This document shows positions 23,906 to 35,700 of a DNA stretch of 64,000 nucleotides, piece by piece. The stretch's first letter is position 1. Every line of letters starts with the position of its first letter. A model generated the notes under the pieces. It did not search any database. It was given only the letters and a program-made list of their open reading frames with translations, and was not told the DNA's origin. The stretch is from positions 19,910,062-19,974,061 of the forward strand of contig CM055611.1 in the NCBI GenBank assembly GCA_029379385.1, given 5' to 3'. The position numbers and the translations under genes were made by a program. The DNA is from Quillaja saponaria (lineage: Eukaryota > Streptophyta > Magnoliopsida > Fabales > Quillajaceae).

Positions 23906-25780
23906 ATGTTAAATTTATCATTCACTTTGCACTCTCTTTTCTGTGTCCGCCAACCCTCACTGATCTCGTACAAATTCTTCGAGAAAATTAGAATATACAA
24001 ATCCCTTCTTGTTGAAACCAATTTTAAATTCCACACCTTTTCACATCGAGAACCTCTTGTTTCGTCTTTAATTTTTGCTCTGAAATCCTCCTCTTCTGTA
24101 TTCTGCTGCCGAGTAATTCATGCCCGAGTGATCAGATCTGTGGATTATAGAGATGGGTTCATTGGGGATCAGTTGGTGTCGGGTTATGTTAACATGGGCT
24201 TTACAGAAGATGCAGAGAAGTTATTTGATGAAATGCCAAATAAGGATCTGGTCTCCTGGAATTCTTTGATTTCAGGTTATTCACGAAGAGTATACTTGGG
24301 TAAGTGCATGAATGCATTTTTGAGGATGAAATTTGAGGTGGGGACGGGACCCGATGAGTTGACTCTTATATCTATTATCTCAGCTTGTACTTGTGAGAAA
24401 GCTCTGGATGAAGGCAAGTACCTTCATGGTCTTGCTGTCAAATTGGGTATGTTGTTGGAAGCTAAGGTTGTTAATTCTCTTATTAATATGTATGGGAAAT
24501 TTGGTTTTTATGACTCTTCTTTTACACTGTTTTGGGCAATGCCAGAACGAAATACTGTGTCATGGAATTCAGTTGTGGCAATTAGCACCCTAAATCGGAT
24601 TCCGGAGGAAGCAGTTTGGTACTTCAATATGATGAGGATGTCTGGACTTTTTCCTGATGAAGCCACTATGGTAGCCTTGCTTCAAGCATGTGAGCAATTA
24701 CATTTACGGAAACTGGCAGAGGCCATTCATGGTTCAACATTCATCTGTGGGCTTAATAGAAACTTAGCAATTTCAACTACGCTGTTAAACTTATATGCTA
24801 AGTTGGGAAAATTAAATGATTCTTGCAATGTCTTTGGGGAGATTATTAAACCTGATAAAGTTGCTTGGACTGCTATGCTTGCGAGCTATGCAATGCATGG
24901 GTGTGGAAAAGAAGCCAGGGAGCACTTTGAAAGCATGGTAAGAAATGGCGTGGAACCTGATCACGTAACTTTCACTCATTTATTAAGTGCTTGTAGCCAT
25001 TCTGGGCTTCTGGAATATGGTAAATATTACTTCAATATTATGACTACTGTTTATAGAGTTGATCCCAGATTGGATCACTATTCATGCATGGTTGATCTTC
25101 TTGGTCGCTCTGGTCTTGTAAATGATGCTTATGAGCTGATTAAGACCATGCCAATAGAGCCAAATTCTGGAGTTTGGGGTGCTCTTCTTGGTGCTTGCAG
25201 GGTTTATGGTAACACTCAACTTGGAAAAGAAGCTGCAGAGAAATTGATTGCATTGGATCCCTCAGATCCAAGAAACTATATCATGCTTTCAAATATATAC
25301 TCTGCTGCTGGTCTATGGAAGGATGCCTCATATTCAAGGGCTTTAATGAAGGATAGAGGTCTATCTAGGAACCCTGGTTGCAGTATTGTTGAGCACGGAA
25401 ATAAAATACACTGTTTCGTTGTTGATGATCATTCACACCCCTATTCTGATAAGATATACAGAAAGCTGGAAGAATTAATTAGAAAGATTTGCGAGGCTGG
25501 ATTTGTATCTAAAACTGAGTCTGTTCTGCATGATGTTGATGAGGAAGTAAAAGTAGGTATGGTCAACAAGCACAGTGAAAAGATAGCCATTGCATATGGC
25601 CTTTTGGTGACTAATGTTGGCATGCCGATTGTTATAATGAAGAATCTTAGGATATGTGGTGATTGTCACAGCACTGCAAAGTTTGTATCTTTGATAGAGA
25701 AGCGTACTATCATAATCCGAGATTCAAAGCGATTTCACCATTTTTCCGATGGATCATGCTCTTGTGGTGATTATTGGTAA
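23906..25780 (+). CDS. PLS-class PPR protein with E/E+ and DYW domains
   Basis: A single uninterrupted 624-codon frame, as usual for this family. The N-terminal 60 or so residues are hydrophobic and basic, consistent with a mitochondrial presequence. PPR repeats follow (DGFIGDQLVSGYVNMGFTED; KDLVSWNSLISGYSRR; RNTVSWNSVVAIS; PDKVAWTAMLASYAMHG; PDHVTFTHLLSACSHSGLLE), then the E region (PIEPNSGVWGALLGACRVYG) and the E+ region (NPGCSIVEHGNKIHCFVVDD). The C-terminus is a complete DYW cytidine-deaminase-like domain: the HSEKIAIAYGLL zinc motif, CGDCH, and the terminal CSCGDYW. DYW proteins specify C-to-U editing sites in organelle RNAs. It resembles Arabidopsis At5g40410, but I cannot confirm orthology without a search. 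It is divergent from RPL36, and about 350 bp separate the RPL36 telo-box from this start. Confidence 0.93.
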   Translation: MLNLSFTLHSLFCVRQPSLISYKFFEKIRIYKSLLVETNFKFHTFSHREPLVSSLIFALKSSSSVFCCRVIHARVIRSVDYRDGFIGDQLVSGYVNMGFTEDAEKLFDEMPNKDLVSWNSLISGYSRRVYLGKCMNAFLRMKFEVGTGPDELTLISIISACTCEKALDEGKYLHGLAVKLGMLLEAKVVNSLINMYGKFGFYDSSFTLFWAMPERNTVSWNSVVAISTLNRIPEEAVWYFNMMRMSGLFPDEATMVALLQACEQLHLRKLAEAIHGSTFICGLNRNLAISTTLLNLYAKLGKLNDSCNVFGEIIKPDKVAWTAMLASYAMHGCGKEAREHFESMVRNGVEPDHVTFTHLLSACSHSGLLEYGKYYFNIMTTVYRVDPRLDHYSCMVDLLGRSGLVNDAYELIKTMPIEPNSGVWGALLGACRVYGNTQLGKEAAEKLIALDPSDPRNYIMLSNIYSAAGLWKDASYSRALMKDRGLSRNPGCSIVEHGNKIHCFVVDDHSHPYSDKIYRKLEELIRKICEAGFVSKTESVLHDVDEEVKVGMVNKHSEKIAIAYGLLVTNVGMPIVIMKNLRICGDCHSTAKFVSLIEKRTIIIRDSKRFHHFSDGSCSCGDYW

Positions 25781-27914
25781 ATTTTCGGAAAAACTTGATT
25801 TCACCTGGGACAAAATGCAGATCATATGTTGAAACTTAAGTGTTGTACTATAGTATGGATACATCTTTTTGTCAATCCCCCTCATATTCTTCACATAGAT
25901 CCCATTGTGATTGTGCTGCTGTTTTTCAGAGACCAAGCAAAGTGATACTCGTCCAGCAAACACAAACTATGCTTATACAAATAATTTGCAGTAGAGAAAT
26001 ACTTTTTATCCTTGTAATTTTCATTTAGTGTCACATTTTTTTTCATCTTAGCTAGCGGAAATTGTATAGGATTTGTGCAATGCAGTGAAGCTCTATCATC
26101 AATTCCAAAGTTATTAGTTTTTTTATCAAACTTTTGGGAGTATAGAAGAATTTTGATGGGAAAGATTATGAGTAGGGAAAGTGGACAGAATCTTTTTCTA
26201 TAGGGACGTATAGGCTGAATAGAGGAAGAGAGCTTAAGTAACGAAGAGTTGAGGTTATGCAATCATTAATAAGCAATGCAGTAAAAACTATTCTCAGTTT
26301 TACTATACTTCTTAAAGGTTCAAAACTTTTTGCTATTATATTAGTTTTTTTTTTTTCTTTTTCTTTTCTTGTTATTATTCATTGTCATGACAGTTTACTT
26401 CTCATTATATAGAATTATTTGACATATTGAACTATAGTTTTTTTTTTTTCTGATTTTTTACAAGTATATCTAAACCATTTAAGTATAAACCTAATCTTGC
26501 ATGTTCGAACTTTATTGAAGATTGCAAAAGTATCAAATCAGAAAATTTTATAATTATTCTAATAATAGCTATAAGTTAAAAAAAATTTGACACGATGTTT
26601 AGAATGAACCAATTTTAATTAATGCGCTGGCCTTTAAAAAGTGAAAATCTTGAATTTTGTGAGAGTAATCTAAGACCAAATCTATGTACAATTTTCTTAT
26701 TGAGAGAGTAATTCTTATATTTTATTTATTTTTCGATTAGAACTTAAATTTTGCTTTATTGGAATGAATACAAGAAACCCAGAAGCCTACTCTCGTTTCT
26801 TTAACCATGGTCAACTATGTTGGGCCGATGAATGAATTGGGTTGTTTGTCCTGAAACAGAAACACGACCCAGGAACAATAAAATAATGGTTTGTTTAACA
26901 CCCAGCCTAATCCGATGATTATTCTTCAGTTTCCTGCTTGGCTATTGCCTAATGGAATCAAAGCATTCCAGTGAGTAGATTCGGGAAGGTAACAAGTCAT
27001 GTAGAATGGGTTTGACTAACAGGTTTGCCTCACTTCTACCAGTCCACCTTTCATTTGAAGTTTGAAATTTCCTTTTCCTGGTTCAAATTTCTAGCAGAAA
27101 CCCAGACCCAAAAGCCAACGAATCTTGTTTGCATATTGAAAATTTTCCATTTTTTCTTAAACTTTGATGGGTGCGAGAAATTTCTATTTCTAGCCTTTAG
27201 CTAGTAATCTTTATAGTTTGCCTTCCCAGAAACCCAAAAATTGTCCAGTCCTGTGCTTTACAAATTTGCAGAACCTGAATTCCCTCCATTTTCGACTACC
27301 CTATTGCATTGGGTTGGATTATGTTAGTTTGATGGGAGCTACTCTTCTCTAATCTGAAAACTAGCTCGGAGATTCTTCCAATTCTGACAATTTGGGCACC
27401 TTTTCAGATGTGTAGGTATTGTATTTTAACTCGAGAACTTGCATTTCGTGCTTTCTATGTCCAATCATTTGTTTCTTCAATATATGTTTAGTGATGTATA
27501 TAGTCTGTCGTTTTCAGTAAGCTTTCACTCAATCTTATTATTCTGGAAGTATTCCGCTGGGATGATTACTTTTTCCATCAATGGTACTTAAGCAAAAGAA
27601 AAAAAATATATAGCAAACAACTTACCTACTCAAAGACTAAGCACTGATTTTCATTTTATTCTTTTACAATGTTGTGTTTTCCATAATTCATGAGGTATTT
27701 CTATTAATCTGCGCAAGGAATCAACTATTTTCTGAATGCATTGTAAGTTTTGTTACAATATATATGTCCGATTTTCCTTATTGTTACCTGCATCTAACCG
27801 AATTGGGCATGTATGAACTCTGGAAGGCTTGAAACCAGTATACTCATGTAAATTTTGAACTATCTGTTCATGTCACTAATAAGTAAAATCATCTATCATG
27901 CTTCATAGGCGTTG
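25781..27914. other. Intergenic: PPR 3' end to lipase leader
   Basis: No protein gene recognised. T-rich runs occur at about 26346-26371 and 26439-26449. The region from about 26750 should include the lipase promoter and an untranslated first exon. A plausible leader donor is TGTAG|GTATTG at about 27415, and the acceptor is CATAG at 27908, six bases before the start codon. Confidence 0.45.
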
Positions 27915-30900
27915 ATGTCACTTATCTGTGGGCTTCCCGTACTTGAGTGTGTGTACTGTTTGGCATGTGCTCGTTGGGTCTGGAAGAGATGTCTCTATAC
28001 TGCAGGCTATGAGAGTGAAAACTGGGGCCTAGCCAGTGTTGATGAATTTGAGCCTGTACCTCGCATCTGTCGACTAATATTAGCTGTCTATGAAGATGAT
28101 ATTCGCAATCCACAATGGGCTCCGCCTGGAGGTTATGGAATTAATCCTGATTGGGTTATCTTACGTAAAGACTATGTAGATACCCAAGGTCGTGTTACTC
28201 CATACTTGATTTATCTCGATCATGATCATGCTGATATTATTCTGGCTGTTAGGGGACTCAATTTAGCAAAAGAGAGTGATTATGCAATTTTTCTTGACAA
28301 TAAACTGGGGCAGACGGAATTTCATGGTGGTTATGTCCACAATGGGTTATTGAAGTCAGCAGAGTCAGTTTTTGATGCAGAATGTGAGGTTCTGAGGGAT
28401 TTAGTAGCTAAGAACCCAACTTATACACTAACATTTATTGGACACTCTCTTGGTGCTGGGGTGGTGGGATTGTTGACAATACTTGCACTTCATAATCGAG
28501 ACAAATTGGGAATTGAGAGAAACAGGATAAGATGCTATGCTTTGGCTCCTGCTCGCTGTATGTCACTTAATTTGGCTATAAGATATTCGGATGTTATTAA
28601 TTCTGTTGTTCTCCAGGTTAGATAATCTTATTTCATTATGAACTTTGTCCTCTTTCTTTCCCTATTTTGAATAGTATTAACTATTAAGTTTTTGACATGT
28701 TTAATTAACTAAACTATGGCTTTCAATTGGCAGAGTTTAATTACATGATTATCTTTGAGTATAAGTAAGGCAGTGTATATATGTCTTCATTTATTTCCTA
28801 TACACTTTAACTCTTCACCATGCATAAGTGTGAAGGCCCAGGCATCTAAAAAAACAGAAAACAAGAAAGTCACATTGGTGGCAAATTACTAGCAATTGAA
28901 GTGAAGAAGGCCTTTAAAGTGATATTAACATGAAAGTGAAAATAGCAGGGTACAACTTCCCCCATCCCCTCCCCCGTGGGGTGGATGGGGGTGGTCATGG
29001 TGTTATAAGGTGGTCCATCTCATGTCACAGTTTATGTGCACTTGAGTACCACATATCAAACCATGTGAAATATGTAGTTCACATGTAATTGTACAAAACT
29101 AACATGTATCACATTGTTCATGTTATGCTAATCTAGGATATGTATCTTCACATCTACAACAAGAATATTACGTCTTACTGAACTTCCTTTTTGACAAATC
29201 TACTTCAGCAATGTTAGTCTTCTTATTCTAAACAAATAAATTGTTAATAAACTCAATAACCCAATGGCTGAGAACTGATAAACTGTGATAGGTGGGGTTG
29301 AAATAATTGGTATGGTCTCCAGAAAATTATATCTACTTTCAGGGGAAGTGAATGCCTTATCTATGATATTATTCTTATCTAGTGTTAAAATACTTGTTCT
29401 CATTAGTGTTGTCTGATCAAGGATAACTTTGTTCTAATGTTTTAATTTGATTTACTTGTAAAACCAGGATGACTTTCTACCTCGGTCAACCACTGGCTTG
29501 GAGGTCTTATTCAAGTTACTCTTCTGGTAAAATATTATGTCTTTATTGCCTTTTCTTTTACTGTTTGGATAGTTTCTTACTTTTAATACGTCAAAGTGTA
29601 TTTAGCCTAGACACAGCAACAATGTAGAAGAGACTTAAGAAAGGGGTGACTTCAGCAGTATACATTCTGTATTCTTAAACTGGGGTTGGACGTAAAAGAA
29701 TAGTCTGGTAGAAACTAGAACTTCATTTCAAAGACTCAAAAACATGTGTTCTCTCATTATATATATATTTTTCTTAATGAAGAGGAACCACATTGGCTAA
29801 ATGCTGCAAGCTGGGATCCCCCTTAATTCCCTTCAAACTCCTGTGAGGAGGTGGGGACTTACCTGAACTCTCGTACATCTTTAGTTTGTGTGAGCCAACA
29901 GAGCTAAAACCTGTCTATCCATAGAGGGACTATTCTTGGTGTTTCATGGCATAGTTTACTGTCATTTTTCTAGCAACCTGTAATACGCCTGTTGTTAATT
30001 AGTTGAAGTCAAGATATGCTTTTCGTTTTTTTAGCAACCTGTAATATGCCTGTTGTTAATTAGTTGAAGTCACGTTATGCCTTTTTTTTTTTTTTTTTTT
30101 TTTTTGTTAATTTCCAGGATGAAACAACCTTTGGAAAATCTCCTAGCTTTCATATCTTCATTGGAGTCTGCTTCTAACAGCTCCAAAAAAAATTTCTTAA
30201 CAATTTTCAGCTCATATATGTTGGGATTGGTAGTTTTGATGGAATATTTTATTTCTGATATTTATTATATGAGAGATGGTAATGTGCTTAGTTGGTTATG
30301 TATTATATGTTGTTTTAAAGGTTAGCTACTAAGGGTTTTTTTTTTTTTTTTGGGGATTCCATTTTCAGTTTGCCATGTTTACTCTGCATAATGTGCTTGA
30401 AGGATACATGCACTGTGGAGGAAAAGAAGCTAAAAGATCCAAGGCGCCTGTATGCACCTGGTCGTCTCTATCACATTGTTGAGCGAAAACCATTCAGGTA
30501 TATTATGCAGTTTTCTCAGTATAGTTATTTCACCCATTTACATGAGCGAAGACGCTCAATGGTGTTTTCTTTCCACTGTTTCAGGATTGGAAGATATCCA
30601 CCTGTTGTGAGGACAGCAGTCCCTGTGGATGGGAGGTTCGAGTATATAGTTCTTTCTTGTAATGCACTGTCTGACCATTCCATCATTTGGATGGAGAGAG
30701 AATCCCAAAAGGCACTTGATGTAAGATTCAGCTTTTTTTGATATTTGAAACGTAATCTGGTACATAATGCAATATAACCTCTCACAGTTTGCAGGACCTA
30801 TGCTGCACTAAACTAATAATGTGGAAAGTGCCTCAATAAGTTTGTTGTGGCTGTAAGATTGCATCTAAATTGTAGAACTTGCATCGTATAGGTACATCAG

Positions 30901-31699
30901 GCTATGTATGAGAAAGCTGCTATGAGTATCATATATGCCATATTTATGCTAGGTTTTTTACAATACACACTCACAAATATTCAAATACATCCAATTTTTG
31001 ATTTGTGACTGATTGAATTAGTAGGATACTCTCACCTTTCAGGACTTAATAATGTCTACTTCCCAGGATTTGTTGATACCATATGCATTTAAGTTCACCC
31101 CCTGAACATATCATTGGTAAACAGGCCTTTGGAAAACTGGAAAGTGCAAACTACTTGACTTTTTGTTGTAGTTTCACCAAATATTTTTCTTTAGCTTACA
31201 ATTTTTCATTCTTCTATAACTTTTCTCTTCACAAAGAAAAAAAAAAACAAAAACAAAAACAACTCTTTGAATCAATAAATTATTGTGAGACGCCATTTAC
31301 ATTTCCATGCTCATATTACTTGTTATAACACGCTCTAGTGCATCTATCTATGCATTGGATTTGAAGCAATTGGATTTCTTGAATTAGTTAATGCTAGAGA
31401 AAGATCGATATATGGAGATACCAGCAAAGCAGAGGATGAGGCGACAGGAATCTCTTGCCCAAGAACACAGTGAAGAATACCAGGCAGCACTCCGGAGGGC
31501 CGTTGCTTTGAATATCCCCCAAGCATACTCACCTTCGAAATATGGTACCTTCCATGAAATGGAAGTAGGGGAGGATTCTGGCAGATCAAGTGGAAAAGGT
31601 TCCTTATTGTCTCCTACAAATAGAGAGGAGAGTTGGAATGAATTTGTTGAGCGTCTGTTTGATGTGGATGACTCTGGTCAAATGGTTTTCAAGAAGTGA
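27915..31699 (+). CDS. Class 3 lipase / mono-diacylglycerol lipase-like, alpha/beta hydrolase
   Basis: Predicted serine hydrolase acting on acylglycerols. Plant relatives of this length are often annotated as calmodulin-binding heat-shock proteins. Five coding exons, 27915-28616, 29468-29526, 30369-30497, 30585-30720 and 31388-31699, join in frame to 445 aa. The N-terminus carries the lipase_3 N-terminal region (CARWVWKRCLYTAGYES, FEPVPRICRLILAVYEDD). The nucleophile elbow is GHSLGAG with Ser178. Candidate partners are Asp in DDFLPR (about 235) and His328 in CNALSDHSIIW. The 120-residue C-terminal tail is polar (KQRMRRQESLAQEH; SGRSSGKGSLLSP) and ends RLFDVDDSGQMVFKK. A leader intron ends at 27908. 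The Cys-rich CLPCLLCIMCL segment at the exon 2/3 junction may lie near a membrane. All frames are intact. Confidence 0.9.
29971..30087. repeat. 61-bp tandem duplication in lipase intron 2
   Basis: Two near-identical units, 29971-30031 and 30032-30087, both start TAGCAACCTGTAATA and contain GCCTGTTGTTAATTAGTTGA. A run of about 24 T follows (about 30081-30105). It is a recent-looking local duplication. Confidence 0.85.
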
Positions 31700-32752
31700 T
31701 AGGTCATTGTAAAATATTTCATGTCATAGTGTATCGTAGTCCACAAAAAGCATTCTTTGATTCATTTCAAGCACCCCATTCCTGGTTTTTTTAATTTGAT
31801 ATGATACATCTGACAAGGCAAATGAATGAATGACCATGAAGATTCAGATTTTATGAGCTGTATGTAGTTTAGTTGGTAATGATAACAAAAGTGGTCTTCT
31901 CTTTACATTCAGTGCATCAAACACAAGAAAAAGGAGGATTAGTACTTGCTTCAGGTCTTGGATTTACATTGTTGAATGCCATGGTATGTTGTGGCCTTAA
32001 AATCAAATTTGCATGTTTTGTAACCAAATTAAAGACTAGGCTGTTCTTTAGAAGAACTTGCAGAGTTCTATGCATGACCAGGCGTAGAGGAATCTGATTC
32101 AACTAGCAGAAGAGAACAATCTAATGTCAAAGCTAATTTCAGTCACATTGTTGAATACCTTTGTCTGCTACACTCAGTATCAAGGAGGGGAGAGGATGGA
32201 AGCCGTCTACTAGAGATCATAGGTTTTTTTTCTCCAATTTTTTATTTCTTGTGACTAGAGGAGACTGGGGTTGTCAAGAAAAAAAAAATAGTTTTCTGGG
32301 AATTGATAAGTATTTAGATTCTGAAATAATATCCAATTTCTACCTTTCCCGAAAGTTGACAGGCTGTTGGGTTCAAAAAGCACAAGGAATTAGGTTGGTT
32401 CCAAGCCACATTAAAGAGCATGACCACTTGAGCTGCTGTAGCTCGAGTGGTTAGCAAATATTCCTCCAATGTAGAATGGCAGTTATTCTATCACCAACAA
32501 AGATACAATGCTGAGTTCAATGAAAATGATTTTCCTCTTAATTACAGATAATTTCTACACTCTGGCTCTGTTCTGTGTGAGTGAAAAAATTAGCTCAACC
32601 CTAATCCTAAATAACTGACCTACACCTAGTATTGATTATCGAATAGCTGAATAAGTGATAACATTATTCTCCTACTCTCTAACAGGATACCCGACATTTT
32701 TGTAGGCTAGAACGATAAATAATACACAATATGAGATTCTCTTTCCCTCCCA
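31700..32752. other. Intergenic between the convergent lipase and BAM7 genes
   Basis: About 1 kb holding the two 3'UTRs. Short frames here match nothing known, and no repeat or RNA gene was recognised. Confidence 0.5.
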
Positions 32753-35700
32753 TTATACCTGGAGATCAAGAACAGCTTCCCCTGCAGTGAAAACATAACA
32801 AGGTTAGTAACCTTACAACATTGCTAAACTCAAAAGTGCCACATATGAGAGCAGCAAATTCAAAGGATATGTTTGCCTTGTAAAAAGATTTAAATGCGAA
32901 CATGAACTATGCATCATTACAACTAACCTACCTGCTCAAGACTCACTTTTGTATACTATATTGAACATAATTGATAATTCTGATCAAATTAAAGTGTTAT
33001 ACTATTGAAGAGACAACATTCATGAATCAATTTTACAACTCAACAAACTGATTTAGCAAAAAAAAAAAATGTCTCACGCCCAATGCATATGACTTACTTC
33101 TGAAGTCCCACAGAACCAAGTAAACATGGATATGCCTCTTAAGAGACTCACTTCTCAAGGAGTACTCAAATTGGACTATCAGAAAAATAAATCCGTACTA
33201 GAGACACATGTATGGCCTACACCACATAATGGCAAAAGGAATCATCTCCCTTCTATGTTCTACCAAAAAAAAATTAAACTTCAACAACAAATCCCATCAG
33301 ATGGAAACTAATATGATTGTAAAGATTTGTCTTAAATTTTGTCTTTAGTGCCTTACCATGCATTCTCTTGACAAACCGTTCAAATTCCATGAAGTTGTGT
33401 CTTTCCATTAGGAGGGGACCAAGTCTAAGGTAGGTAAAAGACAAAAAATGCCTTAGATCTGGATCATTCATTGGCTTGGCATTATCCAAGATCTTGTTAT
33501 AGCCTACTCTGTCATTGCAAGGAAGTGCATTCTCACTAGCAACTGGTACACAGGCATCCCATGCAGCATTCAAAACCTGAAATACCCAATTATATTGTTC
33601 ATTCCCAGAGGCTACAACTTTCATTCTGACCTATTGCACAATTATTCTCCAAATTTGGCAAACAAAGAGAAAGATGTATCAAAAATCAACAGAATATCAT
33701 AGCTCCAGATTAGGGTTTAGATGCGTACTTGCCAGACTAACCCCTCGGGATCTGCAAATGCCTCTGGAAAGTCCTCGTGCTGTTTTAACATGTGCGATTC
33801 AGCACAAGCAAAGCTCAGAACAGCTCCATTCTTCTTTAGCATTCCCAAAATTGCAGCATAACCATCTCGGTTGCATGGGTTATATAACCCAGCAGTTAAT
33901 TCGGCAGCATGACTGGATGTCCTGTACCACCAGTGAATACCTGATAGCTGCTTCACAATGGAAATATAGTAAACACTGTGTCAAGCCCAAAGAAAGATAA
34001 CTTCCAAGGTTCTTATACTAGACACATAAACGAACTTTCTGCAAAACAGAACATCCATCCCCATCTTTCATATACAAACAAATAGACAGAGAAGATTTCA
34101 CATGCCGAGAAACAGACACAAAATTGCATTTCAAAATCATAAAAGTTAACCAAACAGAATAACAGTAAAGCATTGAGAGTGTAATAATTAGATGACAATA
34201 AGGTCAACATTGCCTGTATGACCATGTGGTTGGGTTGGTTCACAAATCACAAGATAATTTGGCAATTTCCCATGAAGCAAGGCTGAATCAATTAAGTGAT
34301 AATGCAGAAGGAAACAAGCTTTAATGAAATTTAAATTACAAGAGTTGCTTCATAGAGATCAGTTGAAAAAGCCAATCTCACCTTTGCAGCAATGCAGGTT
34401 CCTTCAAAAGCTAATTTTGCCAGAGAGAGTACCCGATCGCCATGATCAACTAAGACCTGAGAGTACCAACTAAGAAAGAACCTTCCATAGTAGCCATCAT
34501 AATCACCCCCATCACAAAAGAAACCGGTTTCATGTGGCTGAGAATTATAGGTACCGGCATTATCTGGTCCTCTAGCCCAAAAGGAGTGTCCCCTTGCATC
34601 TGCTGCTTTCCTAAGACTTCGCAACAAATAATGATCATAGCACTGCCCACAAAGAAAAGCAACACTAAGCAAGTGCTGGAAAACAAAACTGAAGGGGAAA
34701 AGAAAACAAAGAAAGAGCAATGATGGGTGAAGACAAGAAAAGAATATCAGCATGATCCACAAGCTTTGGAGCAACAATCCATTTACCAACAAAAAATAGC
34801 CGGTTTGAGCTCTCTTGAGTTATTTTTCTCTTATTATCCATTTTACCAACAAAGCAAAATATAGTTTGCTTATATCAATAAAAGTTTGAATCAACATCAC
34901 GTGGAAGAAAATCACAGCAAATAAAAAAAAAATAAAAAATTGAATTATGGTGCAACAATTAGATACATGTCACTCCTAAAGAAAACACAAACTGATAAGA
35001 CAGCCAGATTGGAGAATATTGTACCAAGCAGGAGATAATATTTACAGCATACGCTCATTTTCGCCAAATGGGTTGAAAATCCGCATGAGAAGTTCCAATT
35101 CATCTGATTTCTTGAAACTTTGAAAGAGATTTCAGAAGGCATATGTTTGAGGTGGATAGGTATTTTACATTGTAAGTTTGCACGTAAAAACCACCAATTT
35201 AAAGAGAAGACTGTGGAAACATGACTGCTGTAAAGTACTAGTCTTACGACATGCAAGAAACACACTTGTAAGATTGCTTTTCACTTTTCTTCTTTTCTTT
35301 TCTCAGAAAAATTATAATAACTAGGTTGATGTTTAATGCAGGAGAAAAAACGTGGGATATAAAATAGGTGCCTGTGTTGTAGTGGGGTCATAGACTAGAG
35401 AAGTATTGAGTTTATAATATCATATTATAATTGTATTTTCCCAAACAGGATATATTTTTATTGGGTTTAAAATGGTCTTTTCAGAAAACAAAAACTGCTC
35501 TTATCAGTAAGGGGAATCCCCTAAGTATAGTAATAGTAGTGTAGATTATGAATTGTATTCAACTTATGAAAACGGTGAAATAGTTCTTCAGAATTGCTTC
35601 TATAAAATTAGAAAATTAAAAATAAAATAAATAAAAGCTTCTTCACAATTGCATAGTATATTCTGTATTTAGTATGAGAACATTGAAGATTGAGTTGCCA

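Noticed and set aside
28965..28998. GC-rich inverted repeat (CCCCATCCCCTCC / GGTGGATGGGGG) in lipase intron 1 as a regulatory RNA
   Set aside because: The pairing is short and interrupted, and nothing suggests transcription apart from the host intron.
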